A DNA stretch of 8,769 nt from the NCBI GenBank assembly GCA_002496395.1, contig DAJQ01000053.1, forward strand, positions 1 through 8,769, in the 5' to 3' direction. The DNA is from Methanocorpusculaceae archaeon UBA456. Lineage in GTDB: Archaea; Halobacteriota; Methanomicrobia; Methanomicrobiales; Methanocorpusculaceae. The notes below the pieces were generated by a model that was not told the DNA's origin, did not search any database, and saw only the letters and a list, made by a program, of their open reading frames with translations. Made by a program: the position numbers and the translations under genes. Shown here piece by piece: positions 1-5,790 of this stretch (positions are counted from its first letter, which is position 1; each line of letters opens with the position of its first letter).

Positions 1-645
1 TTGAAGACCGGACGACTGCCTCTGAAGTAAGAATTTATCTGGGATATTGGCTAAACGCTCAATGATCTGCAATGCTTTTTTGTGATCCCCCAACTGTGTA
101 AAATAATTTGCTCGTAACACTCGAAGCTGAGTTTGTTCATCGTAATTAAGCGTATCAACGTCTATTTTATCAAGCAATTTTATGGATTGATGAATATTTG
201 ATTTTATACCTGAAATAAATGCTAGTTTACAATAATATGAATATTTTTCTGTTGGATCCAAAAACAAACGCTTGTAACGGTGGAGAATCTTTTCTGCCAT
301 TTCGGGTTCGTTTGTCTTAAAGTGATTTGAGACATCACGAAAAATCGATGAGCATGGCCATAAGAGGGTTCCACTATATGAATGATAAAAAACTGCAGCA
401 AGGGCAAATAACAATATTAATATAATCCCTGAACTAGGCCATTTCATAAGGTCTGTAGCCCATAATGTTAGTGCGGTAATGGATAAAAAAGAAAAAATGA
501 TGAATTTTGATCGACATCTCGGTTGAGATACAATTGTCCACTGTGTTTTTACTATACAAGCAATTATGCAGCAGTAGATTACTATAAACCATAAGTAGTT
601 ACCACTTATGATTGCATACATAAATAAATTGATATATTCAAGCAT
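1..645 (-). CDS. Membrane protein with TPR-like C-terminal part, unknown function (3' end beyond window)
   Basis: The frame is open from an ATG at 645 down to base 1, giving 215 codons with no stop, so the C-terminus lies outside the window. Three hydrophobic stretches are visible at about residues 17-33, 48-63 and 73-88, so the N-terminal part should sit in the membrane. From about residue 113 to 205 the protein is helical and soluble in character. It includes the stretch RANYFTQLGDHKKALQII (178-195), which has the small/large residue pattern of a tetratricopeptide repeat. I infer a membrane-anchored TPR scaffold, but I do not recognise the family. The start is the first ATG after the upstream ORF's stop, 11 bases away, with only a weak purine-rich GATAAAG before it. 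The gene is AT-rich, unlike the BREX operon, and is transcribed away from it. A role in defence is suggested only by position. Confidence 0.72.
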   Translation of the reverse strand, partial: MLEYINLFMYAIISGNYLWFIVIYCCIIACIVKTQWTIVSQPRCRSKFIIFSFLSITALTLWATDLMKWPSSGIILILLFALAAVFYHSYSGTLLWPCSSIFRDVSNHFKTNEPEMAEKILHRYKRLFLDPTEKYSYYCKLAFISGIKSNIHQSIKLLDKIDVDTLNYDEQTQLRVLRANYFTQLGDHKKALQIIERLANIPDKFLLQRQSSGLQ

Positions 646-656
646 CTTTATCAAAT

Positions 657-833
657 CTAATTTTTATAATGAAACTCTGCAACAAAATTACACATTCTTC
701 TATCGATACCTGAGACTGATGGTTTAAGTACAAATAACTCTTTCAGACAGGGTTTTAATAACCCTATATCCTTTTCATGTATCAGCTCATCCCTCTCACC
801 ATACCTTCCTGCCCGAACCAACCAGAGAGTCAT
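657..833 (-). pseudogene. Remnant of an Mrr-type restriction endonuclease gene (N-terminal piece)
   Basis: A 58-codon ORF starts with ATG at 833 and stops with TAG at 657-659. Its first residues, MTLWLVRAGRYGERDEL, closely match from memory the opening of a family of Mrr-like restriction proteins, which begin MT-WLVRAG--GE and are several hundred residues long. Similarity seems to continue weakly to about residue 26 (EKDIGLL) and then vanishes. The nuclease domain is absent, so this looks like an internal-deletion or truncation remnant, with the last 20 or so residues possibly unrelated sequence. Its stop lies 11 bases before the ATG of the membrane/TPR gene, so the two could be read together. 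No ribosome-binding site precedes the ATG, although TTATTAT lies about 30 bases upstream and could act as a TATA element for a leaderless message. The alternative is a genuine small protein that keeps only the N-terminal module. Confidence 0.5.
749..765. repeat. Short inverted repeat (6-bp arms, 5-base loop)
   Basis: AGGGTT at 749-754 is followed by TTAAT and then AACCCT at 760-765, a perfect 6-bp inverted repeat. It lies inside the 58-codon remnant ORF. No T-run follows directly on either strand, so it is not a convincing terminator. It may be an operator or chance. Confidence 0.3.
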
Positions 834-964
834 GTAATGACTGAATTGAATGGATGGGATAATAAGGGTGTTGGGATGAAGGGCTTGATGTCGTCAACCT
901 ACTTCATCGAAATCGTATCTGGTTATAATTTTTGAATATTCCCCTCAAAATCAAAATCTAACCA

Positions 965-974
965 TTTATAAATA
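965..974 (+). promoter_or_regulatory. Archaeal TATA box of the BREX operon
   Basis: TTTATAAATA matches the archaeal TATA-box consensus very well. Archaeal transcription usually starts about 25 bases downstream of the box centre, which here falls at about 994-997, on or just before the GTG start codon of brxA. Bases 975-996 contain no Shine-Dalgarno sequence. The message is therefore predicted to be leaderless or to have a leader of only a few bases. A purine-rich BRE just upstream is not obvious. Confidence 0.65.
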
Positions 975-996
975 TAGAAAGAACATACTCCCTTTT

Positions 997-1767
997 GTGT
1001 CAGGAGAAAAACAAAAGACAGAGAACAAATCTGACGATATTGGCCAAGCAATCACTGCAAGTGCCCATACCGGCAGGACTCTGATGTTCAATGAATTATC
1101 ATGCATTCTTGATGCTACACCTAATGATTGCCCAATCGATGAGATCAAGCGGTTGATTTACGAGGAGAACATTCTTCAAAAGACCAGCATTTCGAGCAGG
1201 CAAAAAAGTTTCTATCACTTAGCACTCCTTTACAGTCTTGATATTCAAAACCATGTCTTTTCCACGCTCCGTTTCTTATGGGGTGAAGCGCAGGAGGAAA
1301 GGCCATTGATTGCTCTGGAATCAGCTATTGCACGAGATAAAATCCTACATTATTCCGCGCAAAAAATTCTCCCTCTTGAATATGGATCACTGATCACAAA
1401 GGAAGAGATGATTGTATACATCGAGCAGGAGTATAGGAAGCGCTATTCAACAAAATTAATCGATTCAACTTCCCGCAATCTCCTCTCCTCATGGGTACAA
1501 TCCGGCCACCTGAGCGGTAAGATAAAGAAGATCCGGACAAAGGCAAAAGCAGGTCCTGCATCTCTTACATATGCACTCTACCTCGGCCAGCTCACCGGAT
1601 TGCAGGGAGCCTCTCTCTTTGATACGGTCTATGTGCATGCACTGGATGCAACTGACACCGAGATCCAGGCATACCTCCATACAGCCATGAAGAAAGGGTG
1701 GCTCATCTATCGCAGTGCCGGGGGAATTATAGAACTTACTCTCACGCTGGATCAAGGAAGGAGATGA
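997..1767 (+). CDS. brxA: BREX accessory protein BrxA (DUF1819 family)
   Basis: This 256-residue protein is the first gene of the operon. BrxA is a small helical, DNA-binding protein required for BREX defence in characterised type 1 systems, where it is about 200 residues long. The family call rests on the N-terminal pattern ITASAHTGRTLMFNE (19-33), the block IYEENILQK (54-62) that matches the DUF1819 E-N-L-L-Q-K motif, the following W-containing helices, and its place before a DUF1788 gene. The GTG at 997 is the only ATG, GTG or TTG in frame between the stop at 886 and the conserved part; the next ATG (codon 30) would cut into that part. A GGAG at 1002 lies inside the gene and serves no obvious start. 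The first 18 or so residues are charged and poorly conserved in look. The gene is 6 bases from brxB. Confidence 0.82.
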   Translation: MSGEKQKTENKSDDIGQAITASAHTGRTLMFNELSCILDATPNDCPIDEIKRLIYEENILQKTSISSRQKSFYHLALLYSLDIQNHVFSTLRFLWGEAQEERPLIALESAIARDKILHYSAQKILPLEYGSLITKEEMIVYIEQEYRKRYSTKLIDSTSRNLLSSWVQSGHLSGKIKKIRTKAKAGPASLTYALYLGQLTGLQGASLFDTVYVHALDATDTEIQAYLHTAMKKGWLIYRSAGGIIELTLTLDQGRR

Positions 1768-1773
1768 TAAACA

Positions 1774-2319
1774 ATGGGAAAAGTAGAGGATCTTATTGAA
1801 GCATATGGAAGGCAGGTATCACTCCCATGGGAAGAGATGCTTTCAGAACAGGAAAAAATATGGTTCTGTGTTTATGAACCAATGTATGAACGCCGGATAC
1901 AGGCACGGCTTGAAGAGTTCAAGATAAAAACTGTAAATGCCTGCCATACATGGGTTCATTATGATATAAGCGGGGACTTTGAGTCCTGGCTGATAGAGAA
2001 TGAGTACCATGAAGATTACTTCAAAAACCCTTCCGATCTTGAGTATGATCTTCCTGATTACATCTCATATATGGTAGATATTCTCAGTAAAAAGCTGGAA
2101 GAGACTGATTCAAACACCGTAACTGCAATCACCGGTATTGGCACTCTGTTTGGGATTGTTCGTGCAAGTACCATCATAGATAAGCTCATCAGGCAGACCA
2201 AAGTGCATGGACGACTGCTCTTTTTCTTCCCCGGTGATCGGGATGGGAGAAAGTATCGCCTTCTGAAAGCACGTGATGGGTGGAATTATCTTGCGACACC
2301 TATTGAGGTGGAGGAATAA
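1774..2319 (+). CDS. brxB: BREX accessory protein BrxB (DUF1788 family)
   Basis: This 181-residue acidic soluble protein has no signal peptide or membrane segment. The DUF1788 assignment comes from three things: the opening that places a P-W-E segment after a short helix (PWEEM, 18-22), the C-terminal strand GRLLFFFPGDRDGRKYRLL (146-164), which matches the family's typical F-Y-P-G followed by an R-L block, and the terminal aromatic segment WNYLATPI. Its position between brxA and brxC is the standard one. BrxB is needed for defence and methylation in some tested systems, but its biochemical role is not settled. The ATG at 1774 is preceded by AAGGAAGGAG (1754-1763), inside the end of brxA, at about 10 bases spacing, so translation is probably coupled. 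Length is slightly below the usual 200 residues. Confidence 0.8.
   Translation: MGKVEDLIEAYGRQVSLPWEEMLSEQEKIWFCVYEPMYERRIQARLEEFKIKTVNACHTWVHYDISGDFESWLIENEYHEDYFKNPSDLEYDLPDYISYMVDILSKKLEETDSNTVTAITGIGTLFGIVRASTIIDKLIRQTKVHGRLLFFFPGDRDGRKYRLLKARDGWNYLATPIEVEE
2310..2314 (+). promoter_or_regulatory. Ribosome-binding site of brxC
   Basis: GGAGG lies 8 bases before the ATG at 2323 and overlaps the last codons of brxB, which stops at 2317-2319. This strong site fixes the brxC start and implies coupled translation. Confidence 0.75.
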
Positions 2320-2322
2320 GCT

Positions 2323-5300
2323 ATGTCAGAAAATCGAGGTATCAATAATAATGCGGTCTTTTATCGAGATCCAACCGAATACACAATACCAAACGATGGT
2401 GTAACCAAAGTTGGACGAATCACTGATGAGAACCAGCTTGCCGTCGCCAGATACGAACTCGAGAGTTTTGTCTGTGAGGGATCCTATTACAATGGGCTGA
2501 AGCATATTCTTGAGTCATTCCTTGACAATCTCGATCAGCCGGTTCAGCCTGCAGTATGGGTGAGCGGATTCTTTGGTTCTGGTAAATCCCATCTTGTTCG
2601 GGTCGTTGAGTTTCTCTGGAGTGATCTGGCATTCCCTGATGGTGCCACAGCAAGAGATCTCGCAAAATTGCCCCAGGATATTAAAGACCTCCTTATACAA
2701 TTGAATACGGAAGGGAGAAGAAATGGGGGTATCTGGTCTGCAGCAGGGACGCTCAGTGCGGGAGTTGGTGACGACCCAAGGACGGCAATTCTTCAGATTG
2801 TTCTTCGGGCAGCTGATCTGCCAGAGAAGATTGATGTCGCAAGGATTCACCTCTGGCTTGCCGAATATGGCATCCTTGAAAAGATGCGGCAAAAGCTCAT
2901 TGATAATGGGAAGTCCAAGGATATGGGGCGACCTTTTGTATCAAATGCCTTTGCTGAGGCTCTCATCGAATTCCATCCGGATTTCTCGAAGCGGACACCT
3001 GAAGAGGCGAGAGATGATCTTCGTCGGCAGTTTGGCACTGACACAGTCATGACAAACGACATGATGGCATCGATGCTCAATGATGTTTTTGCCATGAAGA
3101 GTACTGAGAAGGGCAGAATGCCTCTTGTTCTGATCGTCCTCGATGAAGTACAACAGTACCTGACGATCGGAGAAGGTGCAGAACAGCTCCTTGCATTCCA
3201 GGGTGTCATTGAAGATATCTCCAGCAGATTTAAATCACGCCTGTTGATTCTAGCAACCGGTCAGGAAGCACTTCAGGCAAATACACTTCTCCAGAGGCTT
3301 CAGGGAAGATTCTCATTACGGGTCACCCTCGATTCCAAAGATGTGGATGCAGTTCTCCGCCAGACCATCCTCAGAAAAAAAGAGTCTATGAAAGAACCAC
3401 TCAACCAGATACTCGACTCTGTCACCGGAGAGATCGCACGCCACCTGGATGGGTCAAAGCTAGCTCATCGTAGCAGTGATGATGAGGTTCTCGCTCTTGA
3501 TTACCCACTGCTTCCAACCAGAAAACGCTTCTGGGAAAAAGTGCTCCATGCTGTCGATACAGGAGGGATGAGCACACAGCTTCGTAATCAGCTCCGGATC
3601 ACCTTTGATGGTGCCAGGAAGTATGCCGATAAACCACTTGGAACTGTCATTCCTGCAGATTTCATCTTCTCACAGCAGATGACACAGCTCAAAAATAATA
3701 ATATCCTCCCTCAGCAGATTGCTGATGCAATCACACGAGAAGATGATGGAACCGAACAGGGGGTATTGCGATCCCGAATAGCTGCTCTTCTTTTCCTTAT
3801 CCAGAAAGTTGATGCCTCATTTGGTCTTCGGGCAACACCAGAAATTCTTGCAGATCTCCTGATCACCGATCTCGTTGCTGGCTCAGAGAATCTCAGGCGT
3901 GATATGCCAGCACTCCTTGTAGATTTGCATGATAGGGGCGTTATCGCAAAGGTTGGTGATGAGTACCGTATCCAGACCGAAGAGGGGAGTATCTGGGAAG
4001 GAGATTATCAGAAGCGGAAGACCGATTATAAAGCTGATGACTCAATGCTGATCTTCAAGAGAAATGACCTTCTCCAGAAACATCTCCACCAGCATCTGGG
4101 ACGAATCTCCATTCTGCAAGGTGAAAGTAGAACTCCTCGTGATGTTGATCTCGTCTTCTTTACATCTCAGAGACCGGAGATCGGATCGAAAATACCAATC
4201 TGGATCAGGCATGGATGGGAGACAGATAACAAATCAGTTATCAATGATGCATCGGCTGAGGGTAGTGAAAGCCCGCTAGTGTTTGCTTTCCTCCCACGTA
4301 TTGAACATGATGCTTTTAAGGATGAGATAGCCGGGCTGCTTGCCGCTGAAAAAGTGATTGAAGATCGTCCCGCTCCAACTACCGCCGAAGGAGATCAGGC
4401 ACGCTCAAATATTGATGCAAAGAAAACAACGCACATCCAGCGGATTGAGAAGATTATCAGGAATATCTTCTCTCAGGCATCGGTATATCTCGGTGGTGGT
4501 GTGAAGGTCGAGAATGATACGCTTACTGGTGCCATTCAAAAGGCAACGGAAAGCGCTGTTGTCCGTATGTACCCAAGATTTAAAGACGCTGATACAAAGG
4601 GATGGGATCAGGTCATTAATAGGGTGAAGAATGGAGACCAGAGTCCTCTGAAGAAAGTGGGGTGGGAGAGAGGTGCAGAAGACCATCCTGTCTGCAAAGA
4701 GATCCTTAAACGGCTGACGAATCCAAAGAGCGGGAGTGATTTGAGACGTTCTCTTGATCAGCCGCCGTTTGGATGGCCAAAGGATGCAATCGATGGGGCG
4801 TTGCTTGTACTGGTTGCGGCAGATCATCTGAAGGCAAGTATAAGCGGTAAACCAATGTCAGCTACGGATCTCGATCGTCAGCAGATTGGGAGAGCGACGT
4901 TCGCGGCTGAGAATATTGTCCTGACACAGAATGAGCGTCTTGCAGCACGATCACTCTATACGACTGTCGGGATCACCCCCGAGGCCGGAAGGGAGACCGA
5001 ACAGGCTATTTTGTTCCTTCAGAAAATGGAAGATATCGTCCAATCATCCGGAGGGGAGGAGCCACTTCCGAATATTGTGCGTCCCGGATATCTCTCAGAA
5101 ATGAAGGGGTATTCAGGTAACCAGCTCGTCCGGGAGCTTGTTGTCAGGCAGGATGAGATCACTGCTGATATCCAGCGCTGGCAAAAGATAGGAGCAAAAA
5201 TCAAGGAGAAGCGTCCTCAGTGGAATTCGCTCTGGAGTCTGATCGATCATGCCGAGGGGCTCCCTGAACTTGATGAGATCCGATCCGAAGCGGAATCGAT

Positions 5301-5790
5301 CCATGAACATCGGAGTCTGCTTTCAGATCCTGATCCCGTCGAGCCGCTTCTTGCAGATCTTAGGAACGGGCTTCGGGAAGCTATCCAGGAAGGACGAGGG
5401 CGTATTGAAACGGCCCGATCTCATGTACTTGCTACACTGGAAGAAGATCCCCTCTGGCAGAGGCTCTCTGAAGAAGATTGGGCAGGGTTGATCCGCACCC
5501 ATGCTCTTCAGGAACTACCACCCTTAAAGACCGGCACAGATGCCGAGATCATCGAGGAGTTGAAGAAAAGGCCACTTAGATCCTTTGATGGCACCGTCCG
5601 GCTGATCGAGAGTGCACTCACCAGCATCCGTGAACAAGCAGCAAAGATCCTTGAGCCGAAGACGGTGATGGTACCTCTTGGCACTCCGGTAACCGTAAAG
5701 ACAATTGAGGATTGTGACCGGTTTTTTGCAGAGGTAAGGGGCAGGGTCCTCGAAGAACTTGAGAAAGGCAATCCGGTGATGCTGAAATGA
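2323..5790 (+). CDS. brxC: BREX P-loop ATPase BrxC
   Basis: This 1155-residue protein is close to the usual 1,200 of BrxC/PglY. The N-terminal ATPase region (about 50-330) has a perfect Walker A GFFGSGKS (82-89, K88, S89) followed by HLVR. The Walker B is LVLIVLDEV (268-276, D274 and E275), and a sensor-1-like strand LLILATGQE (307-315) leads to RLQGRFSLR, where an arginine finger may lie. The middle (about 460-560) has winged-helix-like segments. The last 300 residues are rich in charged helices that may form coiled coils, for example around 920-1070. BrxC is an essential BREX component, thought to form a nucleotide-dependent assembly on DNA with other Brx proteins; the exact activity is not known. 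It begins 3 bases after brxB and its TGA overlaps the ATG of pglX. No frameshift or missing ATPase residue is seen. Confidence 0.92.
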   Translation: MSENRGINNNAVFYRDPTEYTIPNDGVTKVGRITDENQLAVARYELESFVCEGSYYNGLKHILESFLDNLDQPVQPAVWVSGFFGSGKSHLVRVVEFLWSDLAFPDGATARDLAKLPQDIKDLLIQLNTEGRRNGGIWSAAGTLSAGVGDDPRTAILQIVLRAADLPEKIDVARIHLWLAEYGILEKMRQKLIDNGKSKDMGRPFVSNAFAEALIEFHPDFSKRTPEEARDDLRRQFGTDTVMTNDMMASMLNDVFAMKSTEKGRMPLVLIVLDEVQQYLTIGEGAEQLLAFQGVIEDISSRFKSRLLILATGQEALQANTLLQRLQGRFSLRVTLDSKDVDAVLRQTILRKKESMKEPLNQILDSVTGEIARHLDGSKLAHRSSDDEVLALDYPLLPTRKRFWEKVLHAVDTGGMSTQLRNQLRITFDGARKYADKPLGTVIPADFIFSQQMTQLKNNNILPQQIADAITREDDGTEQGVLRSRIAALLFLIQKVDASFGLRATPEILADLLITDLVAGSENLRRDMPALLVDLHDRGVIAKVGDEYRIQTEEGSIWEGDYQKRKTDYKADDSMLIFKRNDLLQKHLHQHLGRISILQGESRTPRDVDLVFFTSQRPEIGSKIPIWIRHGWETDNKSVINDASAEGSESPLVFAFLPRIEHDAFKDEIAGLLAAEKVIEDRPAPTTAEGDQARSNIDAKKTTHIQRIEKIIRNIFSQASVYLGGGVKVENDTLTGAIQKATESAVVRMYPRFKDADTKGWDQVINRVKNGDQSPLKKVGWERGAEDHPVCKEILKRLTNPKSGSDLRRSLDQPPFGWPKDAIDGALLVLVAADHLKASISGKPMSATDLDRQQIGRATFAAENIVLTQNERLAARSLYTTVGITPEAGRETEQAILFLQKMEDIVQSSGGEEPLPNIVRPGYLSEMKGYSGNQLVRELVVRQDEITADIQRWQKIGAKIKEKRPQWNSLWSLIDHAEGLPELDEIRSEAESIHEHRSLLSDPDPVEPLLADLRNGLREAIQEGRGRIETARSHVLATLEEDPLWQRLSEEDWAGLIRTHALQELPPLKTGTDAEIIEELKKRPLRSFDGTVRLIESALTSIREQAAKILEPKTVMVPLGTPVTVKTIEDCDRFFAEVRGRVLEELEKGNPVMLK
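5775..5780 (+). promoter_or_regulatory. Ribosome-binding site of pglX
   Basis: GGTGAT lies 6 bases before the ATG at 5787, inside the last codons of brxC. It is a perfect complement to AUCACC at the 3' end of typical archaeal 16S rRNA. Together with the ATGA overlap it decides the pglX start. Confidence 0.6.

Noticed and set aside
749..765. Inverted repeat as an intrinsic terminator
   Set aside because: The stem is only 6 bp and is not directly followed by a T-run on either strand.
837..935. 32-codon + strand ORF in the divergent intergenic region
   Set aside because: It has no ribosome-binding site or family similarity, and lies before the TATA box; an open frame of this length is expected by chance.
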